Positions 10,140 through 22,946 of a stretch of 64,000 nt of DNA are shown in pieces; position 1 is the first letter of the stretch; each line of letters opens with the position of its first letter. The DNA comes from Porogramme epimiltina (lineage: Eukaryota > Basidiomycota > Agaricomycetes > Polyporales > Polyporaceae). Below the pieces are notes generated by a model. The model saw only the letters and a list, made by a program, of their open reading frames with translations, had not been told where the DNA came from and made no database searches. The position numbers and the translations under genes were made by a program. The DNA lies in NCBI GenBank assembly GCA_900155495.1, contig FTLJ01000342.1, positions 55,557 to 119,556 of the forward strand, given 5' to 3'.

Positions 10140-11900
10140 ATGTCTTCGGAGACGCAATTCAATGCCGCCCACCATGCGGCCTCAACGCTGAGGGATACCA
10201 TATCGGAACTACAACATCAGCTCAGGTTGGGTCTCTTACTATCTCTATCGCGATGTTCAAAAGCCAACAGGACCATATCTCCTCAGTATAGAGGAGGTGA
10301 GTGCCAAGGATTACAGGCGAAATCCTTGCAAATCCCACCTGACTTACGAGTTTAGCTAGAAGGCTTGGAAACCATCCTGTCTCAAACGCTCTCTCGCGTG
10401 AAGGAGTCCATCAATTATCGCCGCTCTCCGATCAACAGCATGCCGGTGGAGATCTTTGAACTCATATTCCGCTACGCCATTCGGTGGCGTAGCGGTGGTC
10501 TCCGCAGTACAGGCTTCGAAGCCCCCAACCATACCCAGCTCATGAACGACCGTTGGCGCATTGGGCAAGTCTGCCGTCGATGGCGTGCAGTGTCCACAAG
10601 TATCCCGGCGCTATGGACGACTGTTAGCGAGTCCCGGAGCATCCAGCTATTCTTACATCGTTCCGGAGACATGCCCCTGGACGTCTTGGTGGAAGACAGA
10701 ACGCCTCACGGAGCATCTTTGGGGTCCTATGCTCATAGAATCCGCGACCTCTTCATCAAAGTCGGTGATCCTATAAGTATTCTTCCTCGCTATGACCTGG
10801 CTCGATTGGAAGGCCTCACACTCGTGGGGAGAACCTATTTTCCGCAGTTTCGGAGGATTGTACGGGACTGCGTACTGCCTATCGTTCCACCTAACCTACC
10901 GTCACTGAGGGTGCTCACCCTGCGCGAGGTACAATGGTTCCCCGGTGTACCCTACAAGTGCCTCACACACCTTGCCATCAACAACAGTCGGATGCATACC
11001 CTCGGGGCGCTTCTCACCGTACTCAAACAATGCACGTCGTTGGAACGACTAGTCCTCGTCAACGTCGATTACGCCCTGCTCGAAGACACCCCGTCTAATG
11101 ACGTCCTCCTTCCGAGCCTCAGGCTATTCACTCTCGGTATCACCGACCGGGGCCTGCGCTTCCCCCAAATAATCCTTCGATATCTCATCCTGCCACCCAC
11201 GATTACTATGAGGATCTCGGGCACCGCCGGTGTCATCGAGGATCTCTCTAAGCTAGACCCTTTCCCCGTCCTTCCCTTCACTGCGACCAGCTCCGAGCTG
11301 TCCATAGACAGCGGCATCAGCTCCATCACCCTCTTCCTCTCCAGCCCCGCCCCGGACACGCCCTCCCTCCGCCTCCACTTCTACCCCAAGTCCTACCCGC
11401 AGGCCATCAGCGTCCTCTCGGCGCTCATCTCCTTCTCGTCCCTCGAGCGCATCACCTACCGCACTTCCCATTTCCCCGAACACGGCGACTTTGTCCTCTC
11501 CCTCCTCGGCGAAGCTACCCGGCACGACATGCCACGCCTCTGCGCCCTCCGCCTCGTGGACGAGCACAGCCTCTGGCCCCACGCTAAGGCCTTCGCCCGC
11601 GCTGCGCGCCGCACCCTTTCCGAGCATCCACGCTTTGTCCTGCAGGAGCTCGACGTCTGGTCCCCGCACGCCAAGTTCCTAGCACTCCTCGACCTCCCCG
11701 CGTGTGGTGGCGGGCTCGAGCGCGCGGCCTTCCACTGCACGGCACCGGCCGGCGCGCTGGACGTAGAGGCGGAGAGGAAGATCGCGGAGCAGGTCGCAGC
11801 GCAGGTCCCGTACCTGACCCTACATGGGCTCGACGAGCCCCTCCCTCGCCTGGTCCTCCCAGGCATCGACGGCCTCGAAGACGACTACGGATTCTATTGA
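10140..11900 (+). CDS. F-box-like protein, tandem copy A
   Basis: Read as three exons (10140-10225, 10287-10296, 10356-11900) for 546 aa. An N-terminal coiled segment (...HHAASTLRDTISELQHQLR...) is followed by the F-box-like motif INSMPVEIFELIFRYAIR, then WRIGQVCRRWRAVSTSIPAL and leucine-rich stretches, the usual plan of the large Agaricomycete F-box-like family. These proteins are thought to act as substrate receptors with Skp1-cullin ubiquitin ligases; the target is unknown. The 10-nt middle exon TATAGAGGAG completes codons on both sides (..S-I-E-E-L-E-G..) and is matched in copy B. The C-terminus ends EDDYGFY in both copies. Start codon chosen because copy B begins at the equivalent place. 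Confidence 0.8.
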
Positions 11901-12564
11901 TCCGGATTGCGAGCGACCCTACACCTTTCCACCGACACCCATCGGAGCATTCATGCGCGCCGCCTCAACTGAGTTTCACAGTCCCTGAGATTATCACCAC
12001 TTGGACATACGTCACTATAGAGTTAAATGCAACGGTAGCGAGAGAACCTATTTGAGGACGTAGTAGACCAAGGATCGGGTCATCCGTGAGAGAGGGTATG
12101 AGACATTTTATTCCATGCGGTGGCTGTGACAGCTAGAAATACAATCGGCGGAAGAGGGAACTATTGCATCGGCGCAGTAGTAGACGTACACGAAGGTATG
12201 GATGTGTGTGCCGAAATCTGGATGGCTTAGCGGGGAAAGGCAGGAGAAGCAGGGAGAGATCATCAAAGTGAGCAAAACATATTCGACGTGTGTCCCTGGC
12301 AAGGTCCGACTGTATGCAGCAAGCGCAGGGCCAGGCAGCGGCAAGCCGCCGGTCACGAAGTAGAAGCGGCTCAAATTCAAACCTGGTCCGATCGGCGGTC
12401 CATGCTTGTTGCGTTCAAAGTTCCTCAGCGCCTGCAGTTCGACCTGGGCGTCAGCCGCCAATGGCCCGGGCACTGCTTTGGTCCGTCCACTGCTGAGAGG
12501 GCCGTGACAGCAAGATTACTTTTCTTGTCTCTCATCTGTGCGCCACTATCTTTGCTCGACAACC
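11901..12564. other. Spacer between the two F-box genes
   Basis: Contains the 3' flank of copy A (11971-12053), a block at about 12086-12340 that recurs at about 14550-14820, and the promoter of copy B. No separate gene supported. Confidence 0.55.
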
Positions 12565-14364
12565 ATGTCTTCACGACTCGGGATGCAAATCAATACCATC
12601 CGCCAGGCGGCCACAACACTGAGGGACAGCATATCGGAAACGCAACATCAGCTTAGGTTGAGGCTCTGATCTTTATCGGGATGTTCAACAGCTGACATGG
12701 CCACATCTCCTCAGCTTGGAGGAGGTGGGTGTCAAGGCTCGCGAGAGAAATCCTGCCAAGTCCATTTTGACTTACGATCCCAGCTAGAAAGCTTGGAAAC
12801 CATCTTGTTACAAACGCTCTCTCTCGTGAAGGAGTCCATCAATCACCGCCGGTCTCCGATCAGCCGCATGCCAGTAGAGATCCTCGGACTTATATTCCGT
12901 CACGCCATTGGAAGGCGGAAAAGAGACATTCACCGGAACGGCTTTGAAGTCTCCAACCATATTCAACTCATGACCAACCGTTGGCGTATTGGGCTAGTCT
13001 GCCGTCGATGGCGCGCAGTGTCTACAAGCATCCCGTCTCTGTGGACGATTATCGACGAGTCCTGGAGCACCCCGTCGTTCCTACATCGTTCCGGAGACAT
13101 GCCCCTGGATGTCTTGTTACACTTAAAGGACAGGGCGCCTCATGGACAATCTCTGGGGGCCTACGCTTATAGAATACGCGACCTTTTCATCGACACTACT
13201 GGTGATCCTCTAATCTCTCTTCTGTCTTACGACCTGCCTCGACTAAAAAGCCTCACGCTCATGGGGGAAATCTGTTGTGCAAGTGAACGGAGAGCTGTAC
13301 GGAGCCGTAAAACGCTGCGTATCGTTTCGCCCAACCTGAAGGTGCTCATTCTGCGCGAGGTACAATGCCTTCCTAGTGTACCCTACAATCGTCTCACACA
13401 CCTTAGCATCAATGATGTCCGGATGCGTACACCCAGAATGTTTCTCGCCTTACTTACACGATGCACTTCGTTGGAACGACTGATCCTGTACAACGTCGAT
13501 TTTTTCAAACTCGAAAGCCACCTGTCGAATGACGTCGTCATCCTCCAGAACCTCAAACTGTTCACTCTCGGGATCACCGCCGAGTGCGACCTACAGTACA
13601 CACGCATGGTCCTCCCAAACCTCATCTTCCCGCCTACAATTACCATGCGGATCTCGATCAACGCCAATGCCGCCCGGGATCTCCTTGAACTGGACCCCTT
13701 CCCCACCTTCCCCTTTACCACGACATGCTCCGAGCTCTCGATAAACAGCGACGACGACCATATCACTCTCTTCCTCTCCAGCCCCGCCCCGAACACGCCC
13801 TCCCTGCGCCTCCACTTCTACCTCGGATTCTACCCGCTGGTCGCCAGCATGCTCTCTGCGCTGATCCCCTTCCCATCGCTCGAACGCATCACCTACCGCA
13901 CGTCCCACTTCGAATTCCCCGGTAACGGCGACTTCGTCCTCTCCCTCCTCAGTGGCGCTACCGGACACGACATGCCGCGCCTCCACGCCCTCCGCCTCAT
14001 CGACGAGTACAATGACTGGCCGGACCGCGAATTCGAGGTCTTTCCCCGTGCCGCCCACCGCATGCTCGCCGAGCAGCCTCCCTTCGTCCTGCAGGAGCTC
14101 GACGTCTGGTCCCCACACGCCAAATTCCTCACGCTCCTCGACCTCCCCGCGTGCGGCGGCACGCTCGAGCGCGCCGCGTTCCACCGCACCGTGTTCGACC
14201 CCCCTACGCCGGACCGCGCGCTAGACACAGAGGCAGAGAGGAAGATCGCGGAGCAGGTGGCAGAACAGCTCCCGTACCTGACCCTACATGGGTTCGACGA
14301 GCCCATCCCTCGCCCGGACCTTCCAGGCATCGGCGGCCTCGAAGACGACTACGGGTTCTATTGA
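12565..14364 (+). CDS. F-box-like protein, tandem copy B
   Basis: Exons 12565-12656, 12715-12724 and 12784-14364 give 560 aa. The 10-nt microexon CTTGGAGGAG again joins in phase (..S-L-E-E-L-E-S..). The F-box-like motif ISRMPVEILGLIFRHAIG and WRIGLVCRRWRAVSTSIPSL follow, and leucine-rich blocks align with copy A throughout (for example FLHRSGDMPLDVL, PFVLQELDVWSPHAKFL). Copy B has small insertions relative to A (LHLK before the DRAPHG stretch; FDPPTPDR near the end). An alternative start inside the intron at 12697 leaves an open frame, but the splice model is favoured because copy A needs it. Likely an SCF substrate receptor of unknown target. Confidence 0.8.
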
Positions 14365-15243
14365 TCCGGCCTACGAGCGACCCTGCACCTTTCCACCGAC
14401 ACCCATCGGACCATTTATGCGCACCGTCTCAACTGAGTTTCACAGTCCCTGAGATTATCACCACTTGGACATACGTCACTATAGAGTTAAATGCAACGGT
14501 AGCGAGGGAACCTATTTAAGGACGTCGACCAAGGATCGGATCTCCAATCCACTGCGTGAGAGAGGGTATGAGACATTTTATTCCGTGCGGTGGCTGTGGT
14601 AGCTAGAAATACAATCGACGGACGAGAGAGCTATTGCAGCGGCGCAGTGGTAGGCGTACACGAAGGTATGGATGCGTATGCGGAAATCCTAATGCGGGCG
14701 GCTGAGCGGGGAAAAGCGGGAGGGACAGGTGGAGATACAAAAAAACGAGCAAAACATATTCGACGTGCGTGCATGGCAAGGTCCGACTGTATGCAGCAAG
14801 CGCGAGGCCAGGCGGCGGCAAGCCGCCGACCCCGAAGTAAAAAGATAGGATTGTAGTCGAGCACGAGGAAAAAAAGGAGGGTAGCGCATACGGCCGAGGT
14901 GCAGGCTACTACGACAGGACGACGGCAGCGAGATGCATGTCGCGGGGGACGCAGCGTCCAAAGCGAACGGAATAAAAATCGTCGGGGAGGCGACCACGGC
15001 GCGCGCAAGGGCGGCGCACGCCGACAGGTCCTGACAGGCCTCGAGCCCGCCCACCAAGGAGAGCCCCCGCGCTCCCCCTGGCGGCGAGCAACCTCGGCCA
15101 TGGCCGCCCTCCCCTGGGCTAGGCAGCGCCGCAGGCAGCCGTCGACACGACCGCCCGCAGCGGCGTGCCCTCTTCATCATCGGCGGCGCGGCGCGGCGCG
15201 CTCCGCACCCACACCGCACGCGTGCGCAGACACGCACACCGCC
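14365..15243. repeat. F-box 3' flank and partial third copy of the spacer repeat
   Basis: From about 14545 to 14830 this repeats the spacer block at about 12086-12340 (AGAGGGTATGAGACATTTTA at both). The copy then breaks off near 14840. The rest, to 15243, is GC-rich 3' sequence next to SKN7, with no supported gene. Confidence 0.6.
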
Positions 15244-18200
15244 TTACTCGATGACCTCGAAGCGGCTGCGCTTCGACTCGCGCCCGTCGCCGCCGTCGTC
15301 GAGCGCACGCTTGCTCGACTCCCCGCCGCCGCTGCCGGTGGCGCCCTCGAGCGAGCTGAGGCCCGAGAAGCTCTCGCCGTTGACGAGGTTCTGGAGGATG
15401 AGCGTGTACTGCTCGTCCGTGAGACCCATCCCCGCAAGGGGGTTGATCTTCCCGTCCTCGTCGTCCGCACCGAGCGAGAACCCGAGCGGGAGCGCGCCGC
15501 CGAGGCCCGCCATCTGGATTTGCTGCTGTTGCACGGCGAGGGCGTTGTCGAACGACGGGTCCGAGAGCGGGGGCACACCGACGGAGCGCGGGATGCGGGA
15601 GAGCGTCTGGATGACCTTGAGGTGCGTGAGGTGCTTCTCGAGGACCTGGAGGAGACCGTCCTTGGTGAACGGCTTCGGGAGGTGGTCGTTCATGCCGGAG
15701 GAGTAGTACTTCATGATCTCGGCTGGCTTCGAGTTGCTCGTCATGGAGATGATGGGCGTCATGTGGTCGAACTGGCGGATGAGCGACGTCGCGGACACGC
15801 CGTCAAGCTTCGGCATGACGATATCCTGCACAATCCCCCCATCAGCACAATACACACCCAACGATAGCGGGGGAGACGCACCATGAGCACCAAGTCGTAC
15901 TTTTCGAGGTTCATCTTGTTAACCGCACCGACGCCATCGACAGCGACGTCGATCGTGCACCCGAAAATCTGCAAAAACTTGCTCGACACGCGCCGGCTGA
16001 CCGCATCGTCGTCCACGAGCAGCACGCGCGGCGGCACCGCCCACCCGGGCACATACGTCGACCGCCGCACGCGGAGCGTCTGCGCGCTCGCCGGGCGCGC
16101 CATCCCCTCCCCCGCCGCCGCGGCCCCGCTGCCCCCCGCCCCGCCCGCGCCCGGCGCGCTCAAGAACTGGGTGGGCTGCACCCCGCCCGGCGCCGTCGAG
16201 CTCTCCCCCTCCTCCTCGGGGTCCCCGCCCATCCCCTCCGGCGTCGGCATCACGACCTGGTTCAGCACGCTCGCGTCGAACGCCCAGTTCCCGTTCGCGT
16301 CGTCGATCGCGCTCCGCGGCATCAGGTGCCCCACCGTGAACACCTGCAGCCCCTCGTGGTTCATCGTGCTCGCGTCCACGCTCAGCCCGTACCGCCCCGG
16401 GTCCTCCATGAACAGCGGGCCCGCGTCGAACGGCGCGTCCAGCGGGCCCCCCTGCCCCTGCGCCTGCAGCTGGCTCTGTTGCTGTTGCTGCTGCGCCTCC
16501 CTCTCCCGCTCTCGCTCCCGCTGCTGCTCCCTCTGCTCCCGCTCCCGCTCCCGCTGCGCGCGCCCCTTGCCGCCCGGCGAGGCCTGCCCAGCCGCGGCCT
16601 GGCCCGCGGTCTGGCCCGCCCCGGCGCCCTGGCCCAGGTCGTGCGCGGGCGTCGGCCGCATGCGTGAGAGCTCCTCGATCCGCGCGAGCGCGTCCTGCCT
16701 GCTCATGGGGCGCGCGGGCGCGTCCACCCCGCCCGGCATCAGCCCCGCCGCCGCGGCGAGGATCGTCGACGCCCGCGAGCTCGGCCGCGCAGGCGGGCCC
16801 CCCGCCGCGCTCCCGCCCGCCGCCCCACTGCCTCCCGCCGCGCTCGAGCCCGCACCGGACCCAGAGGCGCCCGATGTGGACGCGCCCGCCCCGCCGAACG
16901 TCATGCCCGCGACCTCGGCGCGGCGCGAGATCTCGTTCATCTGCGCGAGCGACGCGCGCGCGATGTCGCCGTCGGGGTAGGCGCCCATCATGCGCTGGGC
17001 CTCCGTCGCGGGGAGGAAGGGGTTTGGATCGGACGCGAACGAGCCTGGAGCCGGGTTCGAGATCTGCTCGGTCTTGAGCTTGCCTAGACCGCGTCGCCGC
17101 CCGGCCGTTGCGAAAGAGGGGCGAGGGGGGGGGGCGGATGCGGGGATTTCCGGAGCGCGCGGGCGCGGGCGCGAGGGGAGGTTAGGGGGAATGCGCCGTC
17201 GCGATGGATGATGTCGTTGTTTTTTCGCCGTCCACGGGATAATTGAGTTCGGGGGTGGTTTTCGGTCGGTCGTGGGGGCGACGGATTGGGGAGGATGATG
17301 ATCCAGAGTACAACGCGTCCGTGGGATTTTGCAAAACGCGAGAGAGCGAGAGCGACAGAGAGAACATAAAAAAGAGCAGATAGTACACATTAGCTTGCGG
17401 CGTGCGAGTATCAACTACGAAGAGACAGCCCCACCATTCTCCAGCTGCAAGAAATACTGAATCAAATTCTGCATGAGTCCGTCCTGCTGCGCCATGTTCC
17501 GCTGGAAGTTGACCATCTCAGAGAGCACGTTCTGATAGTTGGTCTCGAGCGAGCGGATGTGCGCAGCCATCTCTTCCTGATCGCGGGACATACGGTCGAT
17601 TTGCGCCTGCAGCGCCTCGACGGTCGCGCCTGATGACGGTGAGGGCGAGTTGGCACTGCGTCCTGTTGACTTGCGGGCTGCAGGGACCTTGCGCTTGATG
17701 TTTTCAAGCGCGTCTCGCCGGTCGGCGTGGAAGTCAGGATGCCGGAATGTCCAGCTCTGCAAGAGGAATTGTGTGAGTCAGTATCCGAGAAACTGAGCTT
17801 AGGAGCTGCTTATGCGCGCGCTGAGGCAGAGAGGCCCCGCGCGCGCCGAGGGGAATGTCAACTACGGCGGCGTGTGTCTATCTAAGGAGCGAGCATCGTG
17901 CGCAGAAGGGGTGCGCGGGTTCCGTACGCTATTCTCTCATGAGCGCGCCCGCTTCTAGCGGCCCACGTTCCCAATGGGAGCCCACGCAAATGTCACTCCG
18001 CGCCCGAGCAGGTGACGTGCGGCCTGAACGCTACCAGGCTTCGAGCACCCGCGGGGGCAATGTCGGCTAACGCTCTCCTTACGTGCGTCTTGAGGCAGAG
18101 GCAGAGAGGCAGCCCAGCCGTGCTTCACACCACCGAAACCACCCAAGGGCGCCGCCGTCTGGCGTCTAGCGCGCAGCAGCGTCCTCGGTCCTTCTCCCCT

Positions 18201-19259
18201 CTCTCGCACGGAAAGGCGCTCCGCCCACCCGAGCGGTACCCCCTCCCCTCCGCAACCGCCCATCGCCACACCTGCGCACCCCCCGCTCGCGCGCTCCACA
18301 CAACACCCCCGCGCCGCCCGCCAACTCTCCTCTCTCCCCTCCTCGCAGCGACACACGCCGAGCCGTACATAGATCGGGGCCGGGCAAGCTCTCAAAAATA
18401 CAAGCTCCAACACCGGCCCGACCTGGCGGACCACGCCCCCCGCAGAACGGTGGCCGAAACGCAAACGGGTGGGGGACGGTACTCACGTGTTCGCCGAACT
18501 GGTTATCGTCCGTGTTCTTGACCTGCGATCGCGCGCGCGAGGGAAGCGTCCGGTCAGCACGCCGTGCACGAGCAGAAAAACGAGCGAGACGAGGCGCGCA
18601 CTTTGTGAAAGTCGTACTTGTTGAGCTGGCGGACGAAGGAGGCGAAATTGGAGTGTTTGAACATGCGGGGGAGGATGGACTTTGTGAACTCGTTCATGTC
18701 CTTGACGACGAAGCAGTCGCCGTGGGGCCCCCATGCTACTACGTCCTGGAAAGACGTGTCCTCGAGCATCCTGCGGGTTGGCGCGTTTAGCCACAAGCGG
18801 AGAAAAAGGGCGGATAAGGGGGGACGCGCACTTGTACAACTTCTTGACAAAGTCTGAAGTGGACGGCATCGAGTCTTCCTGCTCGTGCTTGACGTGTGAG
18901 GGTGTGGCATGGTGGTCGTGGGACGCGTCGCGGGCCATTTCGCGGTCTGGGAGGCGGGAGGAGGATTCTGAGAGGCGGCGGGGGGTTGGGAGGTCGTCGC
19001 GCGAGGATGAGGCGCGCTGATTAGACCAGGGGAGGGTGGAGGAGGCCGAGAGGGTGTGTCCGGAGAGCGGGGAGGCGGTGGAGGAGAGCGATGGGTGGGT
19101 GTAGGTCGGGGGCGGGTAGCGGGCGGAGGGGAGCTGGGAGATGGGGGGGAGGGTGTTGGTGCGGGGGAAGGAGTTGAGGTGTAGTTGAGAGGGAGGGGGG
19201 AGGGTGGAGGACGGGAAGAGCTGGCGCTGGAGAGGCGGGTACTGGGACGAGTTGTCCAT
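15244..19259 (-). CDS. SKN7: SKN7-type transcription factor: HSF DNA-binding domain plus response-regulator receiver
   Basis: This nuclear two-component output regulator acts in oxidative, osmotic and cell-wall stress. A Ser/Pro-rich N-terminus (about 1-135) leads into an HSF-type DNA-binding domain (DFVKKLYK, MLEDTSFQDVVAWGPHGDCF, MFKHSNFASFVRQLNKYDFH, then NTDDNQFGEH and SWTFRHPDF). A coiled coil follows (VEALQAQIDRMSRDQEEMAA...), then an Arg/Gln-rich linker. The receiver has the acidic pair (VLLVDDDAVSRR), the phospho-acceptor Asp split by an intron (LVLM|DIVMPK), the conserved Thr (SMTSN) and Lys (LPKPF). The HSF domain is spread over three exons, including a 40-nt one encoding VKNTDDNQFGEH. 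The junction between the coiled-coil exon and the linker exon (about 17060-17420) is not resolved. The protein ends FEVIE. An upstream histidine kinase/HPt phosphorelay is expected from family knowledge, not seen here. Confidence 0.92.
17757..18486 (-). other. Unusually long intron in SKN7
   Basis: About 730 nt between the exon encoding FGEH and the exon encoding SWTFRH, with good ends (CAC|gtgagt; cttgcag|AGC). The other introns in this window are mostly 50-110 nt. No protein inside it is recognisable. Confidence 0.7.
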
Positions 19260-22200
19260 CTGTTATGAGGAGGAGGAGGTGGAGGACAAGCTGTGGCCGT
19301 CCTCAAGATATCCGTTGGAGCATCGTGCCCCCGGCAGCGCCGCCCTCGTCCGTACCGGGGTTCCTAATTCCCTCCTTGCTCCGGCTCCGTTGCCATATGC
19401 GGCATGTATACCGACCGGTTATGGAAGCGCATCAAGGCCCCCGCGGCCGGATTTGGGCTCCGCGCGGGGGGTTTTAATGATTTGGCGCGGTTTTGCGCAG
19501 CTTGAATTCGTCCTCGGCAGGCCTGCCGTCGTCACGGGCGTGCTGGGGCGCCGTGCTGTCTGCTAGAGGTGGGGATGGACTAGTACTGCACCCAGAGGCC
19601 CTGTGGCATGGACGAGGGGATGACCGCGTCTGTGCGCACGCTCTAGCGTTCGCCCAGGTCTGGGCCCTCGCGCGGTGTTGAGTTCTGGAAGCGGCAGGGG
19701 GCTGGACCGCGGTCCAGGCCGTCGCAGTCTAACAATCAGGCACCGACATACTCCTCCAGATCCCGACCGATTCGCACGCTATTCCAGGGCGCTTGAGGGG
19801 GTGGTTGTTGTGTTGTGCGGGGAGGCAGCGGCCGGGGCGGACCGCGAAATGGAGGCGCCGGGGAGGGTCCGGCCGTTATCGATCTCCGAGCGCACCCGGG
19901 GGCTGGGGGCCTGACTCGTGGGCAGCTCTCTGAGGGCGTGGTTGGGCCACGGAGAGCAGAGAGGACGTCCGAGGAGGTGTCGGGAGCTGCGAGAAGAGGA
20001 AGACTGGGATCTCTTGTTGGCCATCATCTGCTGGCCTGCATCGCACGGGCGGCGCGGGTCTGCCTGGGCCTGGGCCCTAGACCGTCGATCGAGGCCGGTC
20101 TCCCCCGCGCGCCCTCTCACGCACGACCCGAACAGCCTCCAAGCCGCCTCGGCGCCACCGACGCTGCGTCTTCTTCCGCCCGTGCGTCCGGCGCCGTGCA
20201 CAGTGTTCACTGTTCACTAAGCTCGCTTGTATTCCAGAGTCGTTCGACCCGCGGCCCAATATCCACTGACCCGGCGCCCTCGCTTGTGTCCCTCCGCGCG
20301 AAGCCCAGTACATTGTCAACTGGGCCCCACAGCATCAAGCGCAGAAGCAGCGTCGCTAGCCCCGTCGCCCTGCCCAGGCCGTGTCGCCGTCTGAGGATGC
20401 GATTCGGAATCCTTGCCCCGCTGCGCGTCATCGGGAAACACTCAAGCCCACACGCCGCGTCGCAGAACGCTCTCGAAGCCACGACCCTCGCATCCGCAGA
20501 TACCAACCGCCAGCAAACGCCTCGGCGAACTGCCTCTCCCCCCTGTCCCTCCGGGGCGCCCCTGCCCTACGTTACGATCGCGAAGCCCCCTCCCAGCACC
20601 ATGTGCGACCACCACTCAATGCATCCTCCCAGTTCCTTCCGCGCTTCAACGCTTTTAGCACGGCCCGACCCCTCCCTCCGCTGCCACTCCTGACCGGCGT
20701 GGTCCCCCAGTCCCCAGCTCAGCACTCAACCTGCCACACCCAGCGACCTCGCGACGTCATCTCCGCCCCGATCCCTGCGCGGCTGCGCTCCCATCATCAT
20801 CCGTCGGGGCGGCCCCGCGTGCCCCGCAACTTGCCGCACTCCTCGGTCTCTCAACCCGCCCTCCCGCCACTCACCGTCGTCCCATTTCGTCCCCCAGCCC
20901 TTCCGACGCCCGTCCGCCCCGGGGAGGCTGCTGCCCCCCGCTGCCATCATCCATGCGCACTATTCACCCTCCCCGCACCGCGTGCCCTCGGCGTACGCCT
21001 TCGTCCCATGTGTGAGAGCGGGATCGGCGGAAGCGGCTCCTCCTCCCCTCCGAGCGCGTCATGGAAGCCGAGAGCGACCTTTCCCGTTAATGTCTCTTCC
21101 AGCGGCGTGGCCGCGGCCCCCAGCGACGACACCTCTCCGACACCGGAACCTTGTCCCTCGAGGATTGTCGCGCGCCGGCCCGCACCGAAAGGCCCGCAGC
21201 ATCGATATCACACTACATCCCCATCCCGCTTGCCGAGCACGTAGTTCAGTAGCGCGAGGCACCACCGTGGCACGTCCGCGACCTCGCACGGCCACAAATA
21301 CAGTCGCCTCCCCTGTCACTTGTTCATGTCATCGCCTACAATGTCCCAGGACCTGCTCCGTCGGAACCGGGAAGAGGGCGCACGCCATGACTCTCCCATA
21401 GTCTACAGAGACCCGCACAGCTAGAGCGACGACTGGGCCGGTCCTCGTGCGGTTGCTTGATCCTGTATGTAGAACACCTTTCCACATTGGACATCAATTG
21501 ACCATCTTTCGCCTGAAACCTTTGCTACCCTTGAGGGAAGATGTCGGCCGTTCCCATATGCCCTGACAATCCACAACGTTGGCCTCGTCTCGACATGTAT
21601 GGACTACAAGGCAGGCGGGCTTGACATGAGGCACCGCCGTACGCTCGCGACCTGGGCGTCCGCAAGTACAGTACTCGTCGACATTGGCACCGAGAAGACG
21701 GCCGTCGCCCCTGCACCCCTCCCCTTCCTTCCGCACAACCTTCCACGGGAACGCCGGCAAGCGAGCGATCCGCGGGCGAAGTCGTGATACGGGAGGGCAG
21801 CGGAAGCCTGGACGCCTGCCTCCCCCTCGCGTCCTCCCGTAATCGGCAGGCACGTATGGCGACGAACCACCCACGCTCTCACTACGAAACCGCTCGCACA
21901 TCGCGACCCCCTGAGCATCAGACGGTGCGTCCCCCCTTTGTGTTCCAATTCGTCTTGGAGCGCGTTCTACCGAGCCCGACGGAGCTCTCTACAGATTGTG
22001 TTGCCGTCAATAACGATATCTGCATTCAGTCGTGGAGAGCCTTTTGGGCAGATTAACATCACGAGGAGCGGGACAGCGTACGTATGCGCCTCCACAGGTG
22101 CGAGCATCCATCTCATCTCAGCGACAACGGGGAACATTCTAACGCTCGGCGCCTCGTCGTCGTCGCTCGGCAGCGCCTGCATCCAGCCGACCTGCCGTCC

Positions 22201-22946
22201 TTAAAATTATCCGCATACCAACCTTGAACTGACTGTATACCACTGACAGCACGCACGCCCACCGAACGGTATGCTCCCAACCCTTCCGCCCGAAGCCGAC
22301 CTACCGCTCACACCAGTACAGTTCCTCCACAAACCATTCCTCAGCACCGTCCCCGCCACGCAACCACCATCACGAAATCACCGACGCTGCGTCGCAGGGC
22401 CTAGAAGTACTGCACCCGGTCCTCTGCCATAACGCAACCACCTAGACCCAGGGCACGCGACCGCGCGACGGCTCCTCCCCTGGAGTCTCGCTCTGCAGCT
22501 ATCCGCACATCCCCCGCATCCATCTCCGTCGGCTCCGCCCCCGCCGGACTTGTGCGTACGAATGCCGCGCTAAGGAGGCGTCCGAGGCGCAGATGACGTC
22601 GTCGCGCAAGGTTTCCCCGGGGAGGCCGCCTCGAGCCTGAGCTAACCCACTCCCAAGTGCGCACAGGCGCGGCCGCGAGACCTCCGCGACCCGCGCCAAC
22701 GCGAGCGGAGTTTGCGCAAACTCCTCGATCCATGGCCTCCCATCTCCGATACCAATTCTACGAGTCGGACGGGCGTAGCGCCGCGCCAAGCAGCGTTTAC
22801 GACACGCGCACTCAATGCACGCCGCTTCCTCCCCTGTCTTCATGGCGCATATGGCTCATCCCCGAGACTATCATTACGGACTAGTACGCAGTACACCCAA
22901 AACCCAAGGCGCATTAAATACTAACCATAAATACCAGATCCGGCCA
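19260..22946. other. Long SKN7 upstream region without a supported gene
   Basis: Open frames such as 20381-21244 (+) are Pro/Arg/Ser-rich, overlap open frames on the other strand and have no family motif, as expected by chance in GC-rich DNA. It probably includes a long promoter and 5' leader for SKN7 and 3' DNA of the F-box gene. Confidence 0.45.

Larger units (their letters stand above)
9961..14520. repeat. Tandem duplication of the F-box gene with flanks
   Basis: The upstream block at about 9961-10139 matches 12366-12564. The genes match throughout. The 3' flank with GAGTTTCACAGTCCCTGAGA, at about 11971-12053, matches about 14435-14519 almost perfectly. Offset is about 2.4 kb. The 3' flanks are more alike than the promoters or the coding regions, which suggests local gene conversion or uneven decay. 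Confidence 0.8.

Noticed and set aside
12697..12783. ATG at 12697 as the start of F-box copy B
   Set aside because: The frame is open, but copy A has no equivalent ATG, while the exon-microexon-exon model works in both copies.
19815..21244. Two overlapping plus-strand frames of about 290 codons
   Set aside because: Low-complexity Pro/Arg/Ser composition, no domain, competing frames on both strands and no splice logic.
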